From JBGAQP01 sp044220635 (GTDB taxonomy: Bacteria; Pseudomonadota; Gammaproteobacteria; Burkholderiales; Usitatibacteraceae): a DNA stretch of 48,265 nucleotides. The notes below the pieces were generated by a model that ran no database searches, had not been told where the DNA came from, and worked only from the letters and a program-made list of their open reading frames with translations. The position numbers were made by a program, and so were the translations under genes. The stretch covers positions 1 to 48,265 of the forward strand of contig JBGAQP010000026.1 of the NCBI GenBank assembly GCA_044220635.1, given 5' to 3'. Shown one piece after another: positions 16,797 to 24,278 of this stretch. How positions within the stretch are numbered: position 1 is the stretch's first letter; each line of letters starts with the position of its first letter.

Positions 16797-17597
16797 GTGG
16801 GCGTCGAGGACCTGCTGAGTCCCCAGGGGGCGCGCGCGAGGATCGCCGAGGTGGAGCTCGCGCGGCCGTTCGCCTGGGTGGCCCGCGGCTGGGCCGACTT
16901 CCGCGCCGCCCCGCTCGCGAGCGCCTTCTACGGCGCGGCGTTCGCGGCGATGGGCTGGGCGCTGCTCGCCCTGTTCGACTTCGCGCACCAGTACGTCCCG
17001 ACGCTCGCCTGCTCGTTCCTGCTCGCGGGACCCTTCCTCGCCACCGGGCTCTACGCCCTGTCGCGCGACCGCGAGCTCGGGCGGCGCCCGGCGCTCGCGC
17101 GCTCGCTCCTCGCCTGGCGCGAGAACCCGGGCGCGCTCGGGATCTACGTCCTGGTCCTCACCGTGATCGTCCTCGTCTGGGCGCGCGCCTCGCTCGTGGT
17201 CTTCGCGCTCTTCCACACCGGCTCGATGCCCGACCTGCGCGGGTTCCTCGGCCAGGCCTTCTCGCTCGCCAACCTCGAGTTCGTCCTCGCCTGGTTCGCC
17301 TCGGGGTCGGTGTTCGCCGCGATCGTCTTCGCCGCGAGCGTGGTCTCGGTGCCGATGATGCTCGACCGGCGCAACGACGCGGTGAGCGCGGCCCTGCTGA
17401 GCGCGGCCTGCCTCGCGCGAAACCTCCCCGCGATGCTCCTGTGGGCGGCGATCATCGTCGCGTTCACGGCGGCGGGGCTCGCGACGGCCTTCGTCGGGCT
17501 CGTGCTCACCATGCCCGTCATCGGCCACGCGACCTGGCACGCCTACCGCGACTGCATCGGCTGGTCGGACGATCCGGCCGCGGCCGGCACGCCCTGA
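16797..17597 (+). CDS. DUF2189 family integral membrane protein
   Basis: 266 residues from a GTG start (GAGGG upstream). The family pattern is clear: PFAWVARGWADFRAAPLASAF near residue 22, a GPFLATGLYALSRDRELG loop, then further helices with FAASVVSVPMMLDR; about six membrane segments in total. DUF2189 proteins have no established function, although they often lie near respiratory or electron-transfer genes. It ends just before a hairpin shared with the convergent TonB-domain gene. Confidence 0.87.
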   Translation: MGVEDLLSPQGARARIAEVELARPFAWVARGWADFRAAPLASAFYGAAFAAMGWALLALFDFAHQYVPTLACSFLLAGPFLATGLYALSRDRELGRRPALARSLLAWRENPGALGIYVLVLTVIVLVWARASLVVFALFHTGSMPDLRGFLGQAFSLANLEFVLAWFASGSVFAAIVFAASVVSVPMMLDRRNDAVSAALLSAACLARNLPAMLLWAAIIVAFTAAGLATAFVGLVLTMPVIGHATWHAYRDCIGWSDDPAAAGTP

Positions 17598-17601
17598 GGG
17601 C

Positions 17602-17618
17602 GCGAAGCCCGGCTTCGC
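17602..17618. terminator. Hairpin between convergent genes, possible bidirectional terminator
   Basis: GCGAAGC and GCTTCGC form a perfect 7-bp stem around a CCG loop in the 21-base gap between the DUF2189 gene and the TonB-domain lipoprotein gene. There is no T-tract on either side, so intrinsic termination is only suggested by position. Confidence 0.5.
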
Positions 17619-18377
17619 CTAGCGGCGGAATTCCACCTCGGTCTCGACCACGCGCCCTCCGGGGCCCTCGTCGAACTTCCACTGCGAGAGGGCGCGCACG
17701 ACCGCGCGGTCGAAGTGCCGCCTCGGCTGCGCCTCCACCACGTCGACGCGCGTCACGTTGCCGCCGGCGTCGAGCGTCATGCGCGCCTTCACGAGGCCCC
17801 GGTCCGAGCCGGCCTGGATGGCCTCGCGGGGGAATCCGGGATCGACCCGGTTGAGCAGGCGCGCGGGCGGCGCCGCGGCCGGCGGGGGCGGGGCCTTCGC
17901 GGCCGCGAGCTCGACCTTGGGCGCGGCGCGCGCCGGCGGGGGCGGCGCACTCGCCGGCGGGGGCGCAGGCTGTGGCGCGGGTTTCGCGGCCTGGGGCGCC
18001 GCGGGTGCAACGGGCGTGGCCGCCTTCTTCACCGGTTCCGCGGCCTTGGCGGCGGGCGCGTCGGCCTTGGCGGGGAGAGCATCGGCCTTCTCCATGAGGC
18101 CCCCGGCCCTGGGGGCGCCGGGGGCGGGCGGGGCGTCGGGCTTGCCCTTGTCGAAGAGCCTGGCCGCGGCTTCCTGCCGCGCGAGGCGCTCCTTCAGCGC
18201 TTCATTGACGTCCGCGGGCGGCGCGGCGGGGGCGGGGGCATTGGCCGTGGCCGGGGCGGCAGGCCGGGGCCTGGCGGCGGTCTCTTCCCTGGAGCAGGCG
18301 GCGAGCGCGATGGCGACGACGGCCGCTGCGGCCAGCGCGGGCCTCGTGGGCCCTGCGCGGCGGTGCTGGCAACGCAT
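17619..18377 (-). CDS. TonB C-terminal-domain lipoprotein
   Basis: 252 residues. The N terminus has a lipobox (ALAAC, Cys28) in place of the membrane anchor of true TonB. The middle (about 35-175) is a low-complexity Ala/Pro/Lys region that could span the periplasm. The end (about 178-252) is a TonB C-terminal domain: VDPGFPREAIQAGSDRGLVK, VVEAQPRRHFDRAVVRALSQ and WKF. The C-terminal domain is closely similar to the small protein encoded at 18480-18812. TonB normally needs an inner-membrane helix bound to ExbB/ExbD; this protein lacks one, so energy transduction is doubtful. Confidence 0.85.
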   Translation of the reverse strand: MRCQHRRAGPTRPALAAAAVVAIALAACSREETAARPRPAAPATANAPAPAAPPADVNEALKERLARQEAAARLFDKGKPDAPPAPGAPRAGGLMEKADALPAKADAPAAKAAEPVKKAATPVAPAAPQAAKPAPQPAPPPASAPPPPARAAPKVELAAAKAPPPPAAAPPARLLNRVDPGFPREAIQAGSDRGLVKARMTLDAGGNVTRVDVVEAQPRRHFDRAVVRALSQWKFDEGPGGRVVETEVEFRR

Positions 18378-18453
18378 GCGTTGACCCTCCCTGGATCGAA
18401 CGCCGCGCAGTATAGATTCCCGGCGCCGCGCGTGGAACGGGGGCGCGGTGTTA

Positions 18454-18472
18454 CGGATGAAACGCGCGCCGG
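18454..18472. repeat. 19-bp direct repeat, copy 1
   Basis: CGGATGAAACGCGCGCCGG occurs here and again exactly at 18887-18905. Both copies lie beside TonB-domain genes, just after the stop of one such gene or upstream of another on the minus strand. This suggests that the intergenic DNA was duplicated together with the genes. Confidence 0.7.
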
Positions 18473-18479
18473 AGCGCGC

Positions 18480-18812
18480 CTAGCGCCGGAAGGAGACCTC
18501 GGTCTCGACGGCGCGCCCATCGGGCCCGCCGCTGAAGCGCCAGCGCGAAAGGGACCGGATCACGGCCCGGTCGAACACCCGCCGGGGCGAGGCCTCGAGG
18601 ATCTCGACGCGGGTCACGAGGCCGCTGCCGTCGAGGACCATGCGGGCCTTGACGAGGCCCCGGTCGGCGCCCGCCTGGATCGCCTCGCGGGGGAATTCGG
18701 GCTCGACGCGCTCGAGGAGCTTCGCCTCGGGCGCGGCGCCGGCATCGACGGCGAGCGCGAGCGCGGCGGCGCCCAGGGCCGCGCGTGCGGCATTGCGGAG
18801 ATTCGTTCGCAT
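18480..18812 (-). CDS. Small secreted TonB C-terminal-domain protein
   Basis: 110 residues: a signal peptide (about 1-27, ending DAGAA) followed almost at once by a single TonB C-terminal domain (VEPEFPREAIQAGADRGLVK, DRAVIRSLSRWRF). It has no proline-rich spacer and no membrane anchor. It is a tandem paralogue of the C-terminal domain of the preceding lipoprotein, with near-identical DNA over the EAIQAG segment. The function is unknown; binding to an outer-membrane TonB box or to peptidoglycan are possibilities. Confidence 0.82.
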   Translation of the reverse strand: MRTNLRNAARAALGAAALALAVDAGAAPEAKLLERVEPEFPREAIQAGADRGLVKARMVLDGSGLVTRVEILEASPRRVFDRAVIRSLSRWRFSGGPDGRAVETEVSFRR

Positions 18813-18886
18813 ATCGGGGTGTCCCTGGAATCGATGCCCCGAAGTGTATGCAAGCCGGGCGCGCCCGGGCAGCCCCGCGCCGGTTG

Positions 18887-18905
18887 CGGATGAAACGCGC
18901 GCCGG
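18887..18905. repeat. 19-bp direct repeat, copy 2
   Basis: This is the exact second copy of the 19-base sequence at 18454-18472, located in the gap between the small TonB-domain gene and the 107-residue lipoprotein gene. Confidence 0.7.
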
Positions 18906-18918
18906 GCGGGCGGCGGGC

Positions 18919-19242
18919 TCAGTAGCGCGAGCCGAAGCGGCTCGGCAGCTGGAAGCGCTCCTCGTAGCGGATCTGGTGCACGTACACCTCCTGGAGGTAG
19001 TCGAGCACCGCGAGCGAGACGCCGGCCTCGTGGAGCTTGACGAACTCGCTCGCCGTCAGCGGGAAGTAGGCGGTCGCCTGCTGGAGCTTGCCGATGATGC
19101 GCTCGGGCGACTGGCCTTCCCGGGACCATTGGATGACCTCTTCCAGCGTGTACTTGCTGTAGGCCGGGGTGGCGGCATATTCCGTGGGGGTGGCGCAGCC
19201 GGCGGCGAGGAGCGCGGCGGCCGCGGCGAGGGCGATCTTCAT
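18919..19242 (-). CDS. Small hypothetical lipoprotein
   Basis: 107 residues. The signal peptide ends in LLAAGC (Cys16). The mature part has YSKYTLEEVIQWSREGQSPE, then IIGKLQQATAYFPLTASEFV and an aromatic, Arg-rich C terminus. The LEEVIxWSREGxSPExII arrangement resembles small helical lipoproteins common in Burkholderiales, but I cannot name the family. The ATG is preceded by AGGAGA. Confidence 0.8.
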   Translation of the reverse strand: MKIALAAAAALLAAGCATPTEYAATPAYSKYTLEEVIQWSREGQSPERIIGKLQQATAYFPLTASEFVKLHEAGVSLAVLDYLQEVYVHQIRYEERFQLPSRFGSRY

Positions 19243-19307
19243 CTGGCGGTTCTCCTGGGTTGATGCCCGTGTGACGCTTTGTCCAGGCACGCGGTTCCGT
19301 CGCGCCT

Positions 19308-19784
19308 TCAGGCCGCGGCGAGCGGCAGCGCCGTGGTCTCCTTCACCTCCTGCAGGACGAAGCTCGACTTCACGTCCAGGACGCCGGGGTGCTTGAGCAG
19401 GCTGTCCATGACGAAGCGCGAGAAGTGGTCGAGCCCCTCCACGTGCACGCGCAGCAGGTAGTCCATTTCCCCGGTCATCGAGTGGCAGCCGACCACCTCG
19501 GGCCAGTCGCGCACCGCCCGGGCGAAGGCGTCGGTGGGCATGCGCCCGCGCTTCTCGAGCTTCACCGTGACGAAGGCGAGCAGGCCGAGCCCGACCCGCG
19601 CGGGATCGAGCAGCGCCACGTAGCCGCGGATCACGCCCGCCTCCTCGAGGGCGCGCACCCGCCGCAGGCAGGCGCTCGGCGAGAGGTTCACGCGCCCGGC
19701 GAGCTCCAGGTTGCTGAGCCGCCCCTCGCGCTGGAGGATCTCGAGGATGCGGCGGTCCGTGCGGCCGAGGGCGGGCGTGGGCAT
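19308..19784 (-). CDS. Lrp/AsnC family transcriptional regulator
   Basis: 158 residues. An N-terminal winged helix-turn-helix (about 8-60: DRRILEILQREGRLSNLELA, then NLSPSACLRRVRALEEAGVI) is followed by the AsnC effector-binding domain with GYVALLDPARVGLGLLAFVTV and VVGCHSMTGEMDYLL, where amino-acid ligands bind in this family. It is divergent from the tyrosine catabolic operon 136 bases away, so control of that operon and of itself in response to phenylalanine, tyrosine or a related compound is a reasonable inference. Confidence 0.9.
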   Translation of the reverse strand: MPTPALGRTDRRILEILQREGRLSNLELAGRVNLSPSACLRRVRALEEAGVIRGYVALLDPARVGLGLLAFVTVKLEKRGRMPTDAFARAVRDWPEVVGCHSMTGEMDYLLRVHVEGLDHFSRFVMDSLLKHPGVLDVKSSFVLQEVKETTALPLAAA

Positions 19785-19822
19785 TCGTGCGGTGTTTCGC
19801 CTGATTCGTGCAATATTGTTGC
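19783..19822. promoter_or_regulatory. Candidate Lrp-family operator in the divergent gap
   Basis: The octamer ATTCGTGC is repeated directly at 19783-19790 and 19804-19811, spaced 21 bases (two helical turns). The second copy runs into GCAA-TATTG-TTGC (19810-19822), which contains the perfect palindrome CAATATTG (19811-19818), the most A/T-rich stretch of the gap. The position fits binding by the divergent Lrp-type regulator; no binding data can be inferred. I found no convincing -35/-10 pair for either gene. Confidence 0.35.
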
Positions 19823-19920
19823 GCCATGCTGCCCGTTCCCGGACAACTTGGCAATCCCATTGCGGGGCCCCGGGCGTAGAATCTCTCGCTTCCCGAGGCC
19901 CGCCGCGAGAGGACCGCGCC

Positions 19921-20994
19921 ATGAACGCCAGCGACAACCCGATGGGCACCGACGGGTTCGAGTTCGTCGAGTACACCGCGCCCAACCCGGAGCTCCTCGG
20001 CTCGCTCTTCGAGCAGCTGGGCTTCGCGGCGGTGGCCCGCCACCGCTCGAAGGACGTGGTCCTCTACCGCCAGGGCCGGGTCAATTTCATCGTCAACCGC
20101 GAGCCCGACAGCTTCGCGCAGTCCTTCGCGCGCGTGCACGGCCCCTCGGCCTGCGCCTTCGCGATCCGCGTGAAGAACGCCGCCAAGGCCTACCAGCGCG
20201 CGCTCGACCTGGGGGCGAAGCCCTTCCACGGCCCCGTGGGGCCGATGGAGCTCAACATCCCGGCGATCAAGGGCATCGGCGAGAGCCTCATCTACCTCGT
20301 CGACCGCTACCCCGGCAACGGCGGCAACCTCTCGATCTACGACGTGGACTTCGTCCCCCTCGAGGCGGCCGATCCCGAGCCGCGAGGCGCGGGGCTGCTC
20401 GAGATCGACCACCTCACCCACAACGTCTACCCGAACCGCATGGACGTGTGGGCGCGGTTCTACGAGAAGCTCTTCGGCTTCCGCGAGATCCGCTACTTCG
20501 ACATCAAGGGCCGCAAGACCGGCCTCACCTCGCGCGCGCTCACGAGCCCCTGCGGCAAGATCCGCATCCCGATCAACGAGCCCGCGGACCGCAAGTCCCA
20601 GATCCAGGAGTACCTCGACGCCTATCACGGCGAGGGCATCCAGCACATCGCGCTGTCGACCGCGGACATCTACGCGACCGTCGAGGCGCTGCGCGCGAAG
20701 CCGGTGCGCTTCCTCGACACGCCCGACGCGTACTACGACCGGGTGGACGCGCGCGTGCCCGGCCACGGCGAGGACCTCGCGCGGCTGCGCGCGAACCGCA
20801 TCCTGATCGACGGCGAGGGCCTCGACAAGGAGCGGCGCGAGGACAAGCTGCTGCAGATCTTCACCGAGACGGTGATCGGGCCGATCTTCTTCGAGATCAT
20901 CCAGAGGAAGGGCAACGAGGGCTTCGGCGAGGGCAACTTCCAGGCACTGTTCGAATCGATCGAGGCGGACCAGATCGCCCGCGGGGTGATCTAG
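19921..20994 (+). CDS. hpd: 4-hydroxyphenylpyruvate dioxygenase
   Basis: 357 residues, the usual length. The enzyme converts 4-hydroxyphenylpyruvate to homogentisate with Fe(II) and O2. Two vicinal-oxygen-chelate halves are visible; the metal ligands are His164 (EIDHLTHNVY), His242 (GIQHIAL) and Glu325 (IFFEIIQRKGNEGFGEGNF). The start has GAGAGGA upstream. It is the first gene of the phenylalanine/tyrosine catabolic operon, two bases before hmgA. A hydroxymandelate synthase is unlikely given the homogentisate gene next door. Confidence 0.96.
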   Translation: MNASDNPMGTDGFEFVEYTAPNPELLGSLFEQLGFAAVARHRSKDVVLYRQGRVNFIVNREPDSFAQSFARVHGPSACAFAIRVKNAAKAYQRALDLGAKPFHGPVGPMELNIPAIKGIGESLIYLVDRYPGNGGNLSIYDVDFVPLEAADPEPRGAGLLEIDHLTHNVYPNRMDVWARFYEKLFGFREIRYFDIKGRKTGLTSRALTSPCGKIRIPINEPADRKSQIQEYLDAYHGEGIQHIALSTADIYATVEALRAKPVRFLDTPDAYYDRVDARVPGHGEDLARLRANRILIDGEGLDKERREDKLLQIFTETVIGPIFFEIIQRKGNEGFGEGNFQALFESIEADQIARGVI

Positions 20995-20996
20995 CC

Positions 20997-22334
20997 GTGA
21001 ACGACCGTCGCGCCGCCACGACCGCGCTTCGCTACCACGCGGGCCTCGGCTCGCACCACGAGAGCGAGGCCGTCGCGGGCGCCCTTCCCGTGGGACGCAA
21101 TTCGCCCCAGCGCGCGCCCTTCGGGCTCTACGCCGAGCAGCTCTCCGGCTCCGCCTTCACGATGCCGCGGGCCGCGAACCTGCGCTCCTGGCTCTACCGC
21201 CTGCGCCCCTCGGCGATGCACGGGGCCTTCGCGCGCGCCGGCGACGTGCTGCTGCGCACGGCGCCGTGCGCCGAGGCGGAGTGCTCCCCCGACCGCCTGC
21301 GCTGGCAGCCGCTCGCGCCGCCGGCCGCGCCCACGGATTTCCTCGCCGGGCTCGCGACCCTCGCCACCGCGGGCGAGGCGCGCGGCCAGCGCGGCGTCGG
21401 TGTGCACGTCTATTGCGCGAACCGCTCGATGGAGCGTGTCTTCTTCGATGCCGACGGGGAGCTGCTGATCGTGCCGCAGGAAGGCGCGCTCGAGCTCGCC
21501 ACCGAGTTCGGCCGCCTCGACGTGGCTCCCGGCGAGATCGCCGTCGTGCCGCGCGGCGTGAAGTTCCGCGTGGCGCTCGCCGGCCCCTTCGCGCGCGGCT
21601 ACGCCTGCGAGAACTACGGCGCGCCCTTCCGGCTGCCCGAGCTCGGGCCCATCGGCGCGAACGGGCTCGCCAGCCCGCGCGACTTCCTCGCCCCGGCCGC
21701 GGCCTTCGAGGATCGCGACGGGCCCGTCGAGGCGGTCGCGAAGTTCGCCGGCCACCTCTGGCGGACGCAGTTCGCCCATTCGCCGCTCGACGTCGTCGCC
21801 TGGCACGGCAACTACCACCCGTACAAGTACGACCTCGCGCGCTTCAACGCGATCAACACGGTGAGCTTCGACCACCCGGACCCGTCGATCTTCACGGTGC
21901 TCACCTCGCCCTCGGACACGCCGGGCATGGCCAACTGCGACTTCGTGATCTTCCCGCCGCGCTGGATGGTGGCCGAGGACACCTTCCGGCCGCCCTACTT
22001 CCACCGCAACCTCATGAGCGAGTTCATGGGCCTCGTGAGGGGCGAGTACGACGCGAAGCAGGGCGGCTTCGTGCCCGGGGGCGCGAGCCTGCACAACGCC
22101 ATGAGCGCCCACGGCCCCGACCGGGCCTCCTTCGAGAAGGCCTCGGCGGCGAAGCTCGCGCCGCAGCGCCTCGAGGCCACGCTCGCCTTCATGTTCGAGA
22201 GCCGCCACGTCCTCGAGCCCACGGCTTTCGCGCTCTCGACGCCGACCCTCGATCGCGACTACGACAGGGCCTGGGAGGGGTTCGCCAAGGCCTCGCTTCC
22301 CCCGGGGAGCGCGACGGGGAGAGGTTCGGAATGA
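20997..22334 (+). CDS. hmgA: Homogentisate 1,2-dioxygenase
   Basis: 445 residues from a GTG start two bases after the hpd stop. It opens the homogentisate ring to maleylacetoacetate. Family marks are LSGSAFTMPRAANLRSWLYR near the N terminus, the WHGNYHPYKYDL segment with the catalytic His, FHRNLMSEFMGL with the His and Glu iron ligands, and PGGASLHNAMSAHGPD with the last His ligand. The stop overlaps the next start (ATGA). Confidence 0.96.
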   Translation: MNDRRAATTALRYHAGLGSHHESEAVAGALPVGRNSPQRAPFGLYAEQLSGSAFTMPRAANLRSWLYRLRPSAMHGAFARAGDVLLRTAPCAEAECSPDRLRWQPLAPPAAPTDFLAGLATLATAGEARGQRGVGVHVYCANRSMERVFFDADGELLIVPQEGALELATEFGRLDVAPGEIAVVPRGVKFRVALAGPFARGYACENYGAPFRLPELGPIGANGLASPRDFLAPAAAFEDRDGPVEAVAKFAGHLWRTQFAHSPLDVVAWHGNYHPYKYDLARFNAINTVSFDHPDPSIFTVLTSPSDTPGMANCDFVIFPPRWMVAEDTFRPPYFHRNLMSEFMGLVRGEYDAKQGGFVPGGASLHNAMSAHGPDRASFEKASAAKLAPQRLEATLAFMFESRHVLEPTAFALSTPTLDRDYDRAWEGFAKASLPPGSATGRGSE

Positions 22335-23335
22335 AGCTCGCCTCGCTCAAGGGGCCCGGCCGGGACGGCACGCTCCTCGTCGTGAGCGGCGACCTCGCGA
22401 CGGCGGTGCGCGTCGAGGCGATCGCGCCCACGCTGCAGCGCGCGCTCGAGGACTGGGACGCGCTCGCCCCGCGGCTGCGGGACGTGTCCGAGAGCCTCGC
22501 GGGCGGCCACGAGCGCCACGCGTTCTCCTTCGCGGAGGCCCTCGCCGGGGGGCGCGTCGCCGCCCCCCTGCCGAGGGCCTACGAATGGCTCGACGGCTCG
22601 GCCTACCTCCCGCACGTCGAGCGCGTGCGGCGCGCCCGGGGCGACAAGGTCCCCGAGAGCTTCCGCACCGATCCCCTCATGTACCAGGGCGGTGCCGGCG
22701 ACATGATGGGCCCCCGCGACCCGATCCGCGCGATCTCCGAGGACTGGGGCATCGACCTCGAGGGCGAGGTGGCGGCGATCACGGGCGACGTGCCGATGGG
22801 CGCGAGTGCGGCCGAGGCCGGGGAGCGGATCCGGCTCCTCACCCTCGTGAACGACGTCTCGTTCCGCCGCCTCATTCCCGCGGAGCTCGCCAAGGGCTTC
22901 GGCTTCGTGAACGGCAAGGGCGCGAACGCGCTCGCGCCGGTGGCGGTCACGCCCGACGAGCTGGGGACGGCCTGGGATGGTGGGAGGGTGCGCCTGAGAC
23001 TGCTGTGCGAGGTGCGCGGCGAGCGCTTCGGGCACCCCGACGCGGGCGTGGACGCGACCTTCGGCCTGCCCGAGCTCATCGCCCACGCCGCGAGGACGCG
23101 CGAGCTTCGCGCCGGCACGCTCGTGGGCACGGGGACCGTCTCCAACCACGACCCGGCGGCGGGCTACGCCTGCATCCTGGAGGCGCGGCTCGTCGAGCAG
23201 GTGGAGCGCGGCGCCGCGGCGACCCCGTTCCTCGCCTTCGGCGACTCGGTGCGCATCGAGATGCGCGACGCGGGCGGGGCGTCGGTCTTCGGCGCGATCG
23301 AGCAGCGCGTCGAGAGATACGCCCGCCCGTCCTGA
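22331..23335 (+). CDS. fah: Fumarylacetoacetate hydrolase
   Basis: 334 residues. It would split fumarylacetoacetate into fumarate and acetoacetate. The C-terminal FAH fold shows the metal-binding WGIDLEGEVA pattern (acidic cluster near residue 140), LVNDVSFR and a GFVNGKGANALAPVAVTPDE segment, with GTGTVSNHDP later. It overlaps hmgA by ATGA. No maleylacetoacetate isomerase (maiA) is present in the window, so that step must be encoded elsewhere or occur non-enzymatically. Confidence 0.93.
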   Translation: MKLASLKGPGRDGTLLVVSGDLATAVRVEAIAPTLQRALEDWDALAPRLRDVSESLAGGHERHAFSFAEALAGGRVAAPLPRAYEWLDGSAYLPHVERVRRARGDKVPESFRTDPLMYQGGAGDMMGPRDPIRAISEDWGIDLEGEVAAITGDVPMGASAAEAGERIRLLTLVNDVSFRRLIPAELAKGFGFVNGKGANALAPVAVTPDELGTAWDGGRVRLRLLCEVRGERFGHPDAGVDATFGLPELIAHAARTRELRAGTLVGTGTVSNHDPAAGYACILEARLVEQVERGAAATPFLAFGDSVRIEMRDAGGASVFGAIEQRVERYARPS

Positions 23336-23358
23336 GCCCGTCGAGGGACGACGCCCCG

Positions 23359-24198
23359 ATGACCGGCGAAACCGTCCACGGCCTGCGCGGCGACTACTCG
23401 CGCATGCGGCCCGACCACACCGTCGAGCAGGACTGGGACGCCTACTCGGAGGCCGAGCACGCCCTGTGGCGCCGCCTCTACGCGCGCCAGGCCTCGCTCG
23501 TGCCGCGCTACGCCTGCGACGAGTTCAACGCGACGCTCGCCACCCTCGATTTCGGCGTGGGCATCCCGCGCTTCGACCGCGTGAACGCGCGCCTCGGCCC
23601 CGCGACGAACTGGCGGCTGGTGGCGGTGCCGGGGCTGCTGCCCGACCTCGTGTTCTTCGAGCACCTCGCCCACCGCCGCTTCCCGGTGACCGTGTGGCTG
23701 CGCACGCCCGCGGAGTTCGACTACATCGTCGAGCCCGACGTCTTCCACGATTTCTTCGGCCACGTGCCGCTGCTCTTCGACCCGGTGTTCGCCGACTACC
23801 TCCAGGCCTACGGCCGCGGGGGGCTGAAGGCCCACGGCCTCGGGGCGATCGAGATGCTCGCGCGCCTGTACTGGTACACGGTGGAATTCGGGCTGGTCGA
23901 GACCCCGAAGGGGCTCAGGTCCTACGGGGCGGGGATCCTCTCCTCGGGCGGGGAGCTGCCCCATTGCATCGACAGCCCGGAACCCAACCGGGTCGGCTTC
24001 GACCTGCTGCGCATCATGCGCACGCGCTACAAGATCGACACGTTCCAGGAAACCTACTTCGTGATCCGAGACTTCCGCGAGCTCTTCGAGGCGACGGAGC
24101 CGGACTTCGCGCCCCACTACGCCGCGCTCGCGGGGCGCGAGCCCCACGGCCCCGGCGAAGTGCTCCCCACCGACCGCCTCTACCCCCCCGGAAAATAG
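23359..24198 (+). CDS. phhA: Phenylalanine 4-monooxygenase, monomeric bacterial type
   Basis: 279 residues. It hydroxylates phenylalanine to tyrosine with tetrahydrobiopterin, iron and O2. The iron ligands are His130 and His135 in VFHDFFGHVPLL and Glu176 in YWYTVEFGLV; DYIVEPDVFHD and HCIDSPEPNRVGFDL are also typical. The ATG has GAGGGA upstream. The C terminus is short (DRLYPPGK) and its TAG stop lies inside the left arm of the inverted repeat that follows, so the end of the protein may have been set by that element. No carbinolamine dehydratase gene is seen nearby. Confidence 0.95.
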   Translation: MTGETVHGLRGDYSRMRPDHTVEQDWDAYSEAEHALWRRLYARQASLVPRYACDEFNATLATLDFGVGIPRFDRVNARLGPATNWRLVAVPGLLPDLVFFEHLAHRRFPVTVWLRTPAEFDYIVEPDVFHDFFGHVPLLFDPVFADYLQAYGRGGLKAHGLGAIEMLARLYWYTVEFGLVETPKGLRSYGAGILSSGGELPHCIDSPEPNRVGFDLLRIMRTRYKIDTFQETYFVIRDFRELFEATEPDFAPHYAALAGREPHGPGEVLPTDRLYPPGK

Positions 24199-24278
24199 GG
24201 ACAGTCCCCATTTATTCGTTGTAACAATCGGGACCCGCCGCGATTGTTACAACGAATAAATGGGGACTGTCCCTATTT
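24193..24278. repeat. Nested inverted repeat, copy 1 (REP/MITE-like), with stop codons of both flanking genes
   Basis: Two perfect 38-base arms (24193-24230 and 24241-24278) flank a 10-base loop. Each arm is itself made of smaller palindromes: GGGAC-A-GTCCC near the outer end and TTGT-A-ACAA near the loop. The outermost AAATAG of each arm contains the TAG stop of a gene: phhA on the plus strand (24196-24198) and a binding-protein gene on the minus strand (24275-24273). A related copy is at 31850-31937. The strong hairpin may also terminate both converging transcripts. Similar GGGGACAGTCCCC repeats are often found near REP-associated transposases, but no transposase is in this window. Confidence 0.92.

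Noticed and set aside
17878..18300. Ala/Pro/Lys-rich stretch as a tandem DNA repeat
   Set aside because: It is a low-complexity protein spacer in the TonB-domain lipoprotein; I see no regular repeated unit in the DNA.
19848..19882. TTGGCA and TAGAAT as a promoter for hpd
   Set aside because: The spacing is 23 bases, too long for a standard sigma-70 promoter.
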